Shown in pieces: positions 1 through 11,009 of a stretch of DNA of 64,000 nucleotides. This DNA is from Atribacter laminatus (GTDB taxonomy: Bacteria > Atribacterota > Atribacteria > Atribacterales > Atribacteraceae): NCBI RefSeq assembly GCF_015775515.1, contig NZ_CP065383.1:434001-498000 (forward strand), read 5' to 3'. Below the pieces are notes generated by a model, which made no database searches, was not told the DNA's origin, and was given only the letters and a program-made list of their open reading frames with translations. Positions within the stretch are counted from its first letter, which is position 1; every line of letters starts with the position of its first letter. The position numbers were made by a program, and so were the translations under genes.

Positions 1-25
1 GCTCTACCATCTGAGCTATCTCGGC
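1..25 (-). tRNA. tRNA gene, 5' part only (cut by window edge)
   Basis: The minus strand carries an acceptor 5' arm followed by the D-arm consensus (TAGCTCAG, GGTAGAGC) that opens a tRNA. The anticodon lies outside the window, so the isotype cannot be given. It follows tRNA-Asp on the same strand after 7 bases, so the two are probably one tRNA transcript. Confidence 0.8.
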
Positions 26-32
26 ACTCATT

Positions 33-111
33 TGGCGGGGTCGACGGGATTTGAACCCGCGGTCTTCAACGTGACAGGCTGACGTGTTTGGCCAGGCTAC
101 ACCACGACCCC
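33..111 (-). tRNA. tRNA-Asp (GTC)
   Basis: A full cloverleaf can be folded on the minus strand. The acceptor GGGGTCG pairs with CGACCCC, the anticodon stem TCAGC pairs with GTTGA around loop CTGTCAC (anticodon GTC), and the T stem is GCGGG/CCCGT. The discriminator is G73, as expected for tRNA-Asp, and CCA is encoded. The D-loop is long (GTAGCCTGGCC type). Confidence 0.93.
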
Positions 112-221
112 GCTCATTTGTACTTCGGATTCAGGATACCTCCCTCGCCCGAAAGCAATTAACATTTTAATAGGTCAAAAGGCTTTTGGCAAGTCTTTCT
201 TGAAAATATTCAGGGAAAGCT

Positions 222-608
222 TTATTTATTTTCCTGAATAACCTTATTATAATCATCGGAACTTAACAATTGCCCAACTTCTTCCGGTTGAGTCGATTGA
301 ATAACACAAATCCATCCTTTTTCATAAGGACTTTGATTAATAACCTCTGGTTTATTTTCAAGGAGAGAATTCACTTCAGTTATGACACCAGAAATTGGTG
401 AATAAAGGTTGGATACCGTTTTAATCGATTCAACATCACCGATTTTATCTCCCTTTTTAACCGTTAGGTTCGGTTTTGGCAACTCAACATACACTAGGTC
501 CCCCAATTCTTCCTGAGCAAAATCAGTGATGCCACAGCGATAAGCGCCATTTTCCTCTTTTACCCACAAATGCTCGGGAGTATACAATAAATCTTTGGGA
601 ATATTCAT
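222..608 (-). CDS. gcvH: Glycine cleavage system H protein (lipoyl carrier)
   Basis: This 128-residue protein has the length and fold pattern of GcvH. The lipoylation site is Lys63 in ESIKTVS, followed by SPISG and a proline- and glutamate-rich tail (NQSPYEKGW). GcvH carries the aminomethyl group between the P, T and L proteins on its lipoyl arm. It lies 45 bases downstream of lpdA (the L protein), and a GAGGAGG ribosome site precedes the ATG. No gcvT or gcvP is visible in the window. H and L may serve a glycine system encoded elsewhere, or the H protein may act only as a lipoyl relay. The family call is firm; the pathway is inferred. Confidence 0.93.
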   Translation of the reverse strand: MNIPKDLLYTPEHLWVKEENGAYRCGITDFAQEELGDLVYVELPKPNLTVKKGDKIGDVESIKTVSNLYSPISGVITEVNSLLENKPEVINQSPYEKGWICVIQSTQPEEVGQLLSSDDYNKVIQENK

Positions 609-653
609 ATGAAACCTCCTCGTTTTGGCCAGATGTTCAATCCAAATAACTAT

Positions 654-2042
654 TTAAAAAAGATGCAATGAAGATCCAAAGACAGAATCAGCTGCTTCCA
701 TAACGGTTTCAGTGAGAGTGGGATGAGGATGAATGGTGTGGGCGATCTCTTCGGGAGTCGATTCCAATGCCATTGCCAAGGTTAGTTCACCGATGAGATC
801 AGATGCGTGAGGTCCAATTATATGAGCGCCTAAGATCTCACCAGTTTTTTGGTCGGCAATAATTTTAGTAAATCCTTCGGTTTCTCCTTCAATTAAGGCT
901 TTCCCAACTGCTCGGAAAGGAAACTTTCCAACTTTCACATCGAATCCTGAGGCAATCGCTTCATCCTCGGTTAAGCCTACTGAGCTGATTTCTGGTGAAC
1001 AAAAAATACAATTCGGTATGACTCGGTAATTCATGGTTGCTTCTTTTCCCATTATACTATTAATAGCTACTTCTGCTTCTTTAAAAGCAACATGGGCTAA
1101 AAGATATTTCCCATTGACATCACCAGCAGCAAAAATTGATGGCACCGAAGTTTTCATTTGTAAATCGGTAGTGATCGCTTTTTGATCCATCTTTATTCCG
1201 GCTTTCTCTGGATAAAGACGGTCAGTCATTGGCACTCTTCCGGTAGCGATTAAAACATAATCACCTTCAGCCACCTTGGTCTCAGAATTTTGTTCATAGG
1301 ATACTTGGAGTTTTTTATCTTTAGAAATTCCAACCACTTTCGCATTGGTATGAATCTTCATTCCTTTCTTTTCTAATATTTCAACTAAAAGCTTGACGAC
1401 CTCACTATCGGCAATGGGAAGGATATTGGGAAGCATTTCAATCACTTCAACTTGAGTTCCAAAGGTGTTGAGAATGCAGGCCATTTCCATTCCGATATAA
1501 CCGCCGCCGATCACGACTAATTTTTCCGGAATAGATGGTAAATCCAATACTTCATCACTATCAATGACTCCATCCAAATCCACCCCTGGAACCGGTAAAT
1601 GGGCAGATTTCGAACCGGTCGCAATCAGGATGTGTTTGGCTTGAATGGTTTCTTTCTTTTTCTCTTTCCCTATGACTTCAATTGTCTGTTTATCCAAGAA
1701 GGAACCAATCCCGTCAATAACTTCTACTCCGGCTTTTTTTAATAAAAATCGAACTCCTCCGGTTAATTGTTTAACCACTTTATTCTTCCGAGCCACGACT
1801 CGAGTCCAGTCTACTCCATCTACTTTTAGCTGAACTCCAAATTCTGCAGCTCGTTCACTGAGGTGAAAAATTTCCTGTGATCGAAATAAAGCTTTGGTTG
1901 GAATACAGCCTCGGTTTAAGCAAGTTCCTCCAATATCACGACTTTCAATCAAAAGAGTATTTATTCCTTTTTGTCTTGCACGAATAGCAGCCGCATAACC
2001 TGCCGGCCCACCTCCAATAACAACCAGATCGGTTTGTTTCAT
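654..2042 (-). CDS. lpdA: Dihydrolipoyl dehydrogenase (E3 / L protein)
   Basis: The protein is 462 residues. It has an N-terminal FAD motif (GGGPAG, residues 10-15), the redox disulfide GGTCLNRGC (Cys41, Cys46), a central NAD-binding GGGYIG motif, a second FAD contact (AAGDV) and the C-terminal catalytic HPHPTLTE. It reoxidises dihydrolipoyl groups with NAD. The frame stays open 42 codons upstream, but the ATG at 2042 follows GGAGG at good spacing and the protein family begins there, so I place the start at 2042. It is cotranscribed with gcvH and lies downstream of the Nfn genes. Confidence 0.95.
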   Translation of the reverse strand: MKQTDLVVIGGGPAGYAAAIRARQKGINTLLIESRDIGGTCLNRGCIPTKALFRSQEIFHLSERAAEFGVQLKVDGVDWTRVVARKNKVVKQLTGGVRFLLKKAGVEVIDGIGSFLDKQTIEVIGKEKKKETIQAKHILIATGSKSAHLPVPGVDLDGVIDSDEVLDLPSIPEKLVVIGGGYIGMEMACILNTFGTQVEVIEMLPNILPIADSEVVKLLVEILEKKGMKIHTNAKVVGISKDKKLQVSYEQNSETKVAEGDYVLIATGRVPMTDRLYPEKAGIKMDQKAITTDLQMKTSVPSIFAAGDVNGKYLLAHVAFKEAEVAINSIMGKEATMNYRVIPNCIFCSPEISSVGLTEDEAIASGFDVKVGKFPFRAVGKALIEGETEGFTKIIADQKTGEILGAHIIGPHASDLIGELTLAMALESTPEEIAHTIHPHPTLTETVMEAADSVFGSSLHLF

Positions 2043-2258
2043 TCTTAACCTCCAATTATAATCTTCATCAATTCTGGCAAATCCGTAACGATTAAGAAAT
2101 TTAAAGATAACATCGAATAACCCAGAAATTATCGTTGCCCAAAAAGTATGGTCATTCACAACCCACACTTTTTGAAGTCATGAAATAGCTCATCTGATGA
2201 AGATATTGCCATTCTGAAGCTTCGTATTTTATACCATCAGGGCTTCAATTTTTTTTCA

Positions 2259-4497
<2,239 letters not shown>

Positions 4498-4676
4498 AAT
4501 TATTTCCTCCCCTTCTGTATATACCTCGTTCAAAGTAAGGGTATTTATTTTCTACCGACTCTGGTAATCACAGCAAGAATTATACTATATTCCTGAACCA
4601 TACCAAAATTACATTCTAATGAGAATTAGGGTTCTCATATAGAGGGAGATTAAATTAAGAAGATGGATAAAATTGC

Positions 4677-5216
4677 TTAGGTATGTCGATGAGCTACCCT
4701 TGAAGCCCCGAATGAATGAGGTTTTACTTTTGCAGTAAATCCCAAATTTTCTATCATTCCCGTTACTTCTTGTATAATGTTTCGTGTTGGTCCATTTGCT
4801 CCAATATCAACATGAATTTCAACTCGATAATTGGACAAATGGTTATCTGGAAAGGTATTAATTTTTTCCATAAAAGCCCAACAGGTTTCTAAAGAAAGCA
4901 TGGCTTCTTGATAAATTTTGTCCCGTATCCCTCTGAGGTTTTTTTGATAAGTTTTTCTCCAAAAATAACGAGCTCCATATCCAACTTTATGAACGATTAT
5001 TGCTGTTACGAAACTCTGATAATTGGGACTATCTTTCGATCCTTTTGAGTCAGTTCCAATGATAACTCGATAAGTCCCTTTTGGATCTTGTCGAATAAAA
5101 TCAAATAAGGCAACAACCACTTCATCGAAGGAAATGCGACCTTGAGTATAATTATGAAAATAAAGATTTCCAAATCGCTCTGATAATTTTTGATTCGGGA
5201 CAAAGTTCTCTCTCAT
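4677..5216 (-). CDS. YkuK/DUF458 family RNase H-like protein
   Basis: The 179-residue protein has the YkuK signature: an RNase H-like first strand with an acidic residue (VIIGTDSKGS), a central (K/R)-rich YFWRKTYQKNLRG segment and a second acidic strand, EIHVDIGANGPT. The fold suggests a metal-dependent nuclease, but the family's activity is not established. The gene is transcribed away from dut across a 150-base divergent spacer. The start ATG follows GCAGG. Confidence 0.75.
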   Translation of the reverse strand: MRENFVPNQKLSERFGNLYFHNYTQGRISFDEVVVALFDFIRQDPKGTYRVIIGTDSKGSKDSPNYQSFVTAIIVHKVGYGARYFWRKTYQKNLRGIRDKIYQEAMLSLETCWAFMEKINTFPDNHLSNYRVEIHVDIGANGPTRNIIQEVTGMIENLGFTAKVKPHSFGASRVAHRHT

Positions 5217-5322
5217 CTAACCTGCTCTTTTCATCACATTTTCAAATAAATATTTTAACACTTTCCTAACAATAGGAAACACTGCATAATTAAATTGGAA
5301 CTATGAGTCTCATCTTTTTTTG

Positions 5323-5351
5323 TTGCCATCATCCAGTTGATTCCGTATACT
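5323..5351 (+). promoter_or_regulatory. Sigma-70-type promoter for dut-glgP
   Basis: TTGCCA (5323-5328) and TATACT (5346-5351) are separated by exactly 17 bases. Transcription would start near 5358, leaving an untranslated leader of only about ten bases that is essentially the GGAGGA ribosome site before the ATG at 5369. Transcription is not measured. Confidence 0.6.
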
Positions 5352-5368
5352 CTTCATTGGAGGAAAAT

Positions 5369-5803
5369 ATGAAGAAAAAAGTTGTTATTCAGTTTAAGAA
5401 ATTAACCGAACGAGCCAATATCCCACGGTTTGCCTATCAAGATGATGCTTGTTTTGATCTTTTTAGCCCGGTTGAAATGATTGTTTTCCCTCAAAAAAGC
5501 GTAATCATTGACCTCGAAATTGCTTCCGAATTCCCTGTTGGTTTTGAAGTTGTATTAAGACCTCGAAGCGGCTTGGGAATCAAAAAAGGGATAATGATCC
5601 ATATTGGAACAATTGACTCAGGTTATCGAGGGAGCTGGATCGTTAGATTATTTAATTTCGGCGATCACCCTTATACCATTCATGCTGGAGATCGAATTGC
5701 TCAAGGAGCATTGCGAGAAATACCTCAAGTTGAAATTATTGAAAGCGATGAAATATCTTCGTCTTCTCGCGGAACCAATGGTTTGGGATCGACCGGGAAA
5801 TGA
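5369..5803 (+). CDS. dut: dUTP diphosphatase (trimeric dUTPase)
   Basis: All five dUTPase motifs are present in 144 residues: DACFDL (1), RPRSGLG (2), GTIDSGYRG (3, with the catalytic Asp and the Tyr stacking on uracil), GDRIAQ (4) and the glycine-rich RGTNGLGSTGK (5). The enzyme hydrolyses dUTP to dUMP and PPi, keeping uracil out of DNA and feeding thymidylate synthesis. The frame opens at 5303, but the ATG at 5369 has GGAGG eight bases upstream and the family start. glgP follows after 34 bases. Confidence 0.95.
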   Translation: MKKKVVIQFKKLTERANIPRFAYQDDACFDLFSPVEMIVFPQKSVIIDLEIASEFPVGFEVVLRPRSGLGIKKGIMIHIGTIDSGYRGSWIVRLFNFGDHPYTIHAGDRIAQGALREIPQVEIIESDEISSSSRGTNGLGSTGK

Positions 5804-5837
5804 AAATATCGAAGAATTCGAATTGGGAGTGTTTAAA

Positions 5838-7595
5838 ATGGATAGCATTAAAAATTTGCAAAAAGAAGAAACAATAGCATATTTTTCTATGGAAATTGCT
5901 TTAACTCATGAAATTCCTACTTATAGTGGAGGACTTGGTGTTCTTGCCGGTGATACAGTGCGAGCGGTCGCAGATTTTTCTATACCTTTTATTGCCGTCA
6001 CCTTATTGAGTCGAAAGGGGTATTTTCATCAGGAAATAACTCCCGATGGATGGCAGAAAGAATCTCCAATCGTTTGGGATATTGAGAAGCACCTTAAACC
6101 GTTTGAGCACCAAGTACAAGTAACCATATCAGGACGAACTGTTCATATCGGAGCATGGCTGTATAATTGGAAAAGTGTTTCAGGCGGAGTCGTACCGGTG
6201 ATTTTCCTCGACACCAATTTGGACAAAAATGCTGAAGAAGACCGCAATATAACCGATTTCTTATATGGTGGAGACCGGGAATATCGTTTAAAACAAGAAA
6301 TTGTTTTGGGCATCGGCGGGACAAGAATGCTGGACGCCTTGGGTTTAAATGTAAGAAAATACCATATTAATGAAGGCCATGCCGCCTTTCTGACTTTAGA
6401 GCTTCTAAACAAGAACAAGAGAAGTCTCGAAGAAGTTTGGGAAGAGGATAAAATTTGGGACATCGATCAGGTAAAAAACTTGTGCGTCTTTACTACTCAC
6501 ACCCCAGTCGAAGCTGGTCATGATAAATTTTCTTATGATTTGGTAAAAAAAGTATTCGGTGATTACGTCCCCTTGTCAATTTTAAAAAAATTGGCTGGAA
6601 ATGATGTCTTAAACATGACGCTTCTAGCTCTAAATTTAAGCGGGTATGTTAACGGGGTAGCCAAACGCCATTCTGAAGTTTCCCGCGATATGTTTCCTGG
6701 ATATATTATTCACGATATTACCAACGGTGTTCACAGTTTTACTTGGACTTCTAATTCTTTTCGTGAACTTTTTGACCGATATATTCCTGGCTGGGCTCGT
6801 GAAACCGAACTCCTTACTCGAGTTGATATCATTCCTGATGAAGAAATCTGGGAAGCCGGTCAAACTGAAAAGCGAGTTCTCTTAGATTTTGTTAAAGAAA
6901 AAACTGGTATCGCTTTAAATGAAAATGTATTAACCATCGGATTTGCTCGCCGAATGACTGCTTATAAAAGACCACATTTCATCTTCACTGATCTAGAAAG
7001 ACTCAAAAGAGTGAAAAGAAAAGGTGATTTCCAGATTATCTTTGCTGGAAAAGCTCACCCTCATGATGAAGAGGGAAAAAGATTAATACAATCAATTATC
7101 CAAATCGCCAAAACACTTCAAAATGAGATCAAAATCATTTTTCTTGAAGACTACAATATTGAGATAGCCAAAAAATTGGTTTGCGGAGTTGACGTCTGGC
7201 TCAATACTCCCCAAAGACCTTTGGAAGCGTCGGGAACCAGTGGTATGAAAGCGGCTCATAATGGTGCGCTCAACTTCAGTGTTCTAGATGGGTGGTGGGT
7301 GGAAGGCTGTCTAGAAGGAATAACTGGATGGGCAATTGGACCGGCACCAAACGAAAAAAGCGATCCGGCCGAGCAAAGCCGGGAAGAAATTGACGATTTA
7401 TACAATAAGCTCGAATATTTAATTCTCCCCACCTATTACCAACGTATTGACTGGTGGATAAAAATGATGAAAAATTCAATTGGTAAGATTGCTTCCTATT
7501 TTAACACCCATCGTATGATGGAGCACTATATTACCGAAGCCTATTTTCATCATATTGTCACTCAACATCCCAACGGAAACCGTTTGATTGTATAA
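5838..7595 (+). CDS. glgP: Alpha-glucan (glycogen/maltodextrin) phosphorylase, short form
   Basis: The 585-residue protein is a GT35 phosphorylase of the short type lacking the DUF3417 N-terminal domain. Landmarks are the N-terminal YFSMEIAL and YSGGLGVLAGD, HINEGHAAF, the arginine/lysine phosphate pocket region GFARRMTAYKRP, and the pyridoxal-phosphate site GTSGMKAAHNG (Lys about residue 471). It releases glucose-1-phosphate from alpha-1,4-glucans. The frame continues upstream into dut, but that part matches only dut's reverse-frame reading. ATG 5838 is preceded by TTGGGAG. It forms a transcription unit with dut, an unusual partner with no clear metabolic link. Confidence 0.92.
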   Translation: MDSIKNLQKEETIAYFSMEIALTHEIPTYSGGLGVLAGDTVRAVADFSIPFIAVTLLSRKGYFHQEITPDGWQKESPIVWDIEKHLKPFEHQVQVTISGRTVHIGAWLYNWKSVSGGVVPVIFLDTNLDKNAEEDRNITDFLYGGDREYRLKQEIVLGIGGTRMLDALGLNVRKYHINEGHAAFLTLELLNKNKRSLEEVWEEDKIWDIDQVKNLCVFTTHTPVEAGHDKFSYDLVKKVFGDYVPLSILKKLAGNDVLNMTLLALNLSGYVNGVAKRHSEVSRDMFPGYIIHDITNGVHSFTWTSNSFRELFDRYIPGWARETELLTRVDIIPDEEIWEAGQTEKRVLLDFVKEKTGIALNENVLTIGFARRMTAYKRPHFIFTDLERLKRVKRKGDFQIIFAGKAHPHDEEGKRLIQSIIQIAKTLQNEIKIIFLEDYNIEIAKKLVCGVDVWLNTPQRPLEASGTSGMKAAHNGALNFSVLDGWWVEGCLEGITGWAIGPAPNEKSDPAEQSREEIDDLYNKLEYLILPTYYQRIDWWIKMMKNSIGKIASYFNTHRMMEHYITEAYFHHIVTQHPNGNRLIV

Positions 7596-7646
7596 TGAGA
7601 AACACCAAAAAAGATCTGTTGGAAACCTCCAAAAAAACACACCATC

Positions 7647-7692
7647 TCCTCACACCTATTAAAACCAGGGTGTGAGGATTTAATTTTTTTTA
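7647..7692 (+). terminator. Rho-independent terminator after glgP
   Basis: TCCTCACACC and GGTGTGAGGA form a ten-pair stem with an 11-base loop. It is followed within a few bases by a run of eight Ts. It closes the dut-glgP unit. Confidence 0.8.
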
Positions 7693-7748
7693 GTTTTCCT
7701 AATTTTATTTATCAATCCTTGAAATTTTATATCCGAAAGAAAAAAAAG

Positions 7749-7757
7749 TGCTATAAT
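7749..7757 (+). promoter_or_regulatory. Extended -10 promoter for the lipoprotein gene at 7791
   Basis: TGCTATAAT is a perfect extended -10 element (TG, one base, TATAAT). No good -35 sits 17 bases upstream, as is usual for extended -10 promoters. It lies about 34 bases before the start codon. Confidence 0.5.
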
Positions 7758-7790
7758 GAAGTATATTTTAATTTGCAAGGAGGGAACAAG

Positions 7791-8561
7791 ATGAAAAAGT
7801 TGTCGTTTCTTGCTGTGGTTGTTTTATTGGCTTTCTTGATAACCAGTTGTACTCCAACTCCATCACCAACACCTACCCCAACTGCTCCACCAACCGGTAC
7901 CACTGCACCAAGTGTAACCATTGTTCGTGATGGAGGATGGACTGGTAAGATCATTCAGAATGGAGATCCAGTTCGTTTCAATCGAGATATCTATTTTCAA
8001 GGTACTGCTCCAAGTAGCTCGGTAATTAAGGTCTATCGTGATAATACCCTAGTAGACCAAACCTCAAGTAGCCCAGCTGGCGAATTTATGTTTGTATGGA
8101 ATTCAATGGCAACCGAAGCTACCTATAACCTGTTTTTCACCGCTACTCAAGGGAGCTTAGGAGAAAGCACTAAAACTCCATTTACTATCATAGTTGATGG
8201 GACTAAACCATATATACAATCTCTATCTGCTAAGGCCGATACAATTCTCGGCGCTGCTCCTACCATCACTGTCAACTTCAACGAGGAAATCGTAGTTACC
8301 GACATGAATGCTTTTACCTTCCCAACCGTATGGGGATTCTCCTCAATTGGAGCCAGCGTTTTTAACACTACTCAAGTAGTTATGAATGCAGGAAATCAAA
8401 GCGTTACTTTGACTGGGAATTGGATATCAGACTCCTTGATCACCGGTGATACCATTGTGGTAACTTTCCTTTATGTCCCAGCCATGGGTGTCACTGATAA
8501 AGCTGGAAATGCTTTCAACGCCACCTTAAATTTCGCCACCGGAGTTGTCGCAGCACCGTAA
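7791..8561 (+). CDS. Lipoprotein with Ig-like domains
   Basis: The 256-residue protein begins with a lysine-rich, hydrophobic signal peptide ending in lipobox LITSC (Cys20). A proline/threonine linker (TPTPSPTPTPTAPP) follows, the usual tether of surface lipoproteins. The rest resembles two Ig-like beta modules: roughly residues 45-140, then an SbsA/Big-type module opening with GTKPYIQSLSA and containing the VNFNEEI strand. No catalytic motif is visible. The start is ATG 7791, preceded by AAGGAGGG; the frame opens earlier without support. It is probably a cell-surface or periplasmic adhesion or structural module. It is isolated by its own promoter and terminator. Confidence 0.75.
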   Translation: MKKLSFLAVVVLLAFLITSCTPTPSPTPTPTAPPTGTTAPSVTIVRDGGWTGKIIQNGDPVRFNRDIYFQGTAPSSSVIKVYRDNTLVDQTSSSPAGEFMFVWNSMATEATYNLFFTATQGSLGESTKTPFTIIVDGTKPYIQSLSAKADTILGAAPTITVNFNEEIVVTDMNAFTFPTVWGFSSIGASVFNTTQVVMNAGNQSVTLTGNWISDSLITGDTIVVTFLYVPAMGVTDKAGNAFNATLNFATGVVAAP

Positions 8562-8565
8562 GCTT

Positions 8566-8603
8566 ATAATAAGCCCTGTAAATCAAGTTACAGGGCTTAT
8601 TAT
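8566..8603 (+). terminator. Hairpin terminator after the Ig-like lipoprotein
   Basis: ATAATAAGCCCTGTAA pairs with TTACAGGGCTTATTAT across a six-base loop. It begins a few bases after the stop codon. The symmetrical AT flanks would let it act in both directions; the T-run is short. Confidence 0.7.
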
Positions 8604-8653
8604 CATTCCTCTTTGAGTTCACACAAAAATATTTCAAGATATTACATTCTTAT

Positions 8654-8684
8654 TTGGTGATAAGAGTGCTTGTTTTTCTATAAT
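8654..8684 (+). promoter_or_regulatory. Possible promoter for the twin IPT/TIG lipoproteins
   Basis: TTGGTG (8654) and a perfect TATAAT (8679-8684) are 19 bases apart, which is longer than optimal. The site lies about 70 bases before the first lipoprotein start and downstream of a terminator, so a promoter is expected here. Confidence 0.4.
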
Positions 8685-8752
8685 GCCGCGTTTGTGAATT
8701 CTTTTTTGGTTTTAAAAAATTCAATGGTTACCAATAGGAGGGGGGAATCCCT

Positions 8753-9106
8753 ATTAAAAAACTACTCTTAATTGGTCTAATAGTTCTTATGTTTCTGATT
8801 GGTTGCACCAAAACTCCAGCTCCTACTTCAGTACCTTTGTCAATTACCAATATAAATCCCAATTGCGGAGCACCCGGAGCAACGATCATTATTACTGGAA
8901 CCAGTTTTGGAGATACTCAAGGATCAAGTGTAGTTACTTTTAACGGAGTTCCGGCTGTGGTGACTTCCTGGTCGAATACTCAGATCTCAGCCCTGGTTCC
9001 GAATGGAGCTATTACTGGGAATGTATTGGTAACAGTGAATGGAGTAAACAGCAACGGGATTTGGTTTACCATTCCTTGTTATACCCACGTTGCTCATATA
9101 ATATAA
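8753..9106 (+). CDS. Small IPT/TIG-domain lipoprotein, probable ATT start
   Basis: Counting from ATT at 8753, the protein is 117 residues with an ideal lipoprotein signal: two lysines, a hydrophobic core and lipobox FLIGC (Cys18). The first ATG (8789) would cut the signal in half and remove its lysines. The ATT is preceded by AGGAGGGGGG and no other in-frame initiator fits, so a rare ATT start is inferred. After Cys18 comes a short proline linker and one IPT/TIG module (NPNCGAPGATIIITGTSFG, then VVTFNGVPA). It has a close paralogue immediately downstream. Function is unknown; a surface-exposed role is likely. Confidence 0.65.
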   Translation: MKKLLLIGLIVLMFLIGCTKTPAPTSVPLSITNINPNCGAPGATIIITGTSFGDTQGSSVVTFNGVPAVVTSWSNTQISALVPNGAITGNVLVTVNGVNSNGIWFTIPCYTHVAHII

Positions 9107-9137
9107 CTCACTAGTTTCAGCGAAAGGGGAATTTCTT

Positions 9138-9506
9138 ATGAAAATATATATTCCGATTGGAATACTGGTTCTTCTTTTATTGGTTGGTTGCACCAACACA
9201 CCAGCTCCCACACCAGTACCTCTAACTATTACCGATCTTAGTTCTCAATGTGGAGTAGTGGGAGAAACGATCATTATTACTGGAACCAGTTTTGGAGATA
9301 CTCAAGGATCAAGTGTAGTTACTTTTAACGGAGTTCCGGCAACGGTAAATTCTTGGACAAATACCCAAATTGAAGTACTGGTTCCGAGCGGAGCCATTAC
9401 CGGGGATGTGGTGGTAAGGGTAAATGGGATTAACAGCAATGGGATTCGGTTTACCATTCCTTGTTATGGACCAATGCAAGGGATGATTGTTGATCAGATT
9501 AAATGA
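9138..9506 (+). CDS. Small IPT/TIG-domain lipoprotein (tandem paralogue)
   Basis: The 122-residue protein has signal peptide and lipobox LLVGC (Cys18), linker TNTPAPTPVP and one IPT/TIG module almost identical to the one in the gene just upstream. A 75-base stretch (9266-9340) is identical to 8881-8955. Both proteins keep two cysteines bracketing the domain (near QCGVVG and TIPCY), possibly a disulfide. It is separated from the first copy by 31 bases with no terminator, so the two are cotranscribed. The ATG start is preceded by AAAGGGGAA. Confidence 0.75.
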   Translation: MKIYIPIGILVLLLLVGCTNTPAPTPVPLTITDLSSQCGVVGETIIITGTSFGDTQGSSVVTFNGVPATVNSWTNTQIEVLVPSGAITGDVVVRVNGINSNGIRFTIPCYGPMQGMIVDQIK

Positions 9507-9572
9507 AGAGAATCTAAATCACCAATTGAATCATTTGTTACTTAATATTACATAATTCAACTAGCTATATTT

Positions 9573-9622
9573 GATAATAAAAAACCCCCTGGTTATTTGT
9601 TCCCAGGGGGTTTTTTATTATC
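9573..9622. terminator. Bidirectional terminator between the lipoproteins and asnS
   Basis: A long, GC-cored inverted repeat (CCCCCTGG/CCAGGGGG flanked by A6 and T6 tracts) lies between convergent genes. It touches the asnS stop codon. It has a T-run on either strand and so would terminate both. Confidence 0.85.
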
Positions 9623-10927
9623 TTAGGGATAAATCCGATAAATCTGACGAGGGAAGGGGATGGCTTCCCGGATGTGCTTGACACCAGCTATCCAGGCTAC
9701 TGTCCGCTCAATACCCAGACCAAAACCGGAATGAGGGACGGTTCCATAGCGACGGATATCCAAATACCATTCAAAAGCCTCTCTGGGGAGATGATGTTCT
9801 TCTAATCTTTTCTCCAGTAAGGCGAGGTCATGAATGCGTTCGCTTCCCCCAATAATCTCCCCATAACCTTCCGGAGCGATGAGATCATCATTTAAAACCA
9901 TAGTCGGATTTTCCGGATCGGGTTGCATATAGAAAGCTTTGATGTGAGCTGGATAATGATGAATAAAAACCGGTCGATCGAAACCTTCGGATATCATGGT
10001 TTCTTCATCTCCTCCGAAATCATCACCCCATTGAGCTGGAGCTCCCTTCTTTTTAAGAATATCGATGGCTTCGGTATAAGAAATCCGGGGGAAAGGAGGT
10101 TGAATTTTCTGAAGAGGAGCGGTATCTCGTTCAAGAATTTCAAATTCATTTTGGCATTTTTTTAAAGCCTGATTGACGATAAAACTCACTAAATTTTCCT
10201 GAAGGACCATGTTGTCCTGCCAATCATAATAAGCAACTTCCGGTTCCAACATCCAGAATTCGGTTAGATGCCGTCGGGTCTTTGATTTTTCAGCTCGAAA
10301 AGTTGGAGCCAAACAGTACACTTTCCCAAAAGCAGTTGCTCCGGCCTCCATGTACAACTGACCACTTTGAGATAAATAGGCTTTCCCGATATCAAAATAC
10401 TGGAGTTCAAATAAAGTCGAAGTGCCTTCACAGGCTGCTGGAGTTAAAATAGGAGAATCAAGTAAAATGAACCCTTCGCTTTGTAAAAATTCATGGATGC
10501 TCATCATAACCACATTGCGAATCCGTAGTAGAGCATTTTGTTTTTTGGAGCGGAGCCAGAGATGTCGACGTTCCATTAGATAATCTACCGAGTGTTCCAT
10601 TTTTTGAATGGGATATTCTTCCGAAGGAAAAACCAGTTGAAGAGAATTGATTTCTAATTCGTATCCCCCAGGAGCACGTTCTTCTCGACGAACTTTTCCT
10701 TGTATTACGAGGGATGATTCAATCGGTATCCTTTTAATCTCATCTAATTGATCCTTGGTGAAAAAATCTCCAACAAATGCCGTTCCCTGAATAAAACCCG
10801 ACCCATCGCGGATAATAAGAAAGGCAACCTTCCCGCTTGATCGTTTATTCGCTAACCATCCACGCAGTTCAACAACTTTTCCTTCGAAATCGGCAATCCG
10901 TCCTATTGACACCCAGGGTATATCCAT
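9623..10927 (-). CDS. asnS: Asparagine-tRNA ligase
   Basis: The 434-residue class IIb synthetase has an N-terminal OB anticodon-binding domain (about residues 10-100, VVELRGWLANKR) and a catalytic core. The core has motif 2 (PTFRAEKSKTRRHLTEFWMLEPE) and motif 3 (GFGLGIERTVAWIAG). The EFWMLEPE form and the IPFPRQIYRIYP ending are typical of AsnRS rather than AspRS. It charges tRNA-Asn with asparagine. The start ATG has GGAGG nine bases upstream. No T-box leader was recognised. Confidence 0.93.
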   Translation of the reverse strand: MDIPWVSIGRIADFEGKVVELRGWLANKRSSGKVAFLIIRDGSGFIQGTAFVGDFFTKDQLDEIKRIPIESSLVIQGKVRREERAPGGYELEINSLQLVFPSEEYPIQKMEHSVDYLMERRHLWLRSKKQNALLRIRNVVMMSIHEFLQSEGFILLDSPILTPAACEGTSTLFELQYFDIGKAYLSQSGQLYMEAGATAFGKVYCLAPTFRAEKSKTRRHLTEFWMLEPEVAYYDWQDNMVLQENLVSFIVNQALKKCQNEFEILERDTAPLQKIQPPFPRISYTEAIDILKKKGAPAQWGDDFGGDEETMISEGFDRPVFIHHYPAHIKAFYMQPDPENPTMVLNDDLIAPEGYGEIIGGSERIHDLALLEKRLEEHHLPREAFEWYLDIRRYGTVPHSGFGLGIERTVAWIAGVKHIREAIPFPRQIYRIYP

Positions 10928-11009
10928 CTTTTTCCTCCAGAATGTAATTCAGTTTACAAAGTGATTCTTAAGCAAATCTTTTTATAAAAAGGTTTGATAG
11001 GGCATGGCT

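Noticed and set aside
609-660. Glycine riboswitch before gcvH
   Set aside because: The gap between lpdA and gcvH is only 45 bases and holds just a ribosome site.
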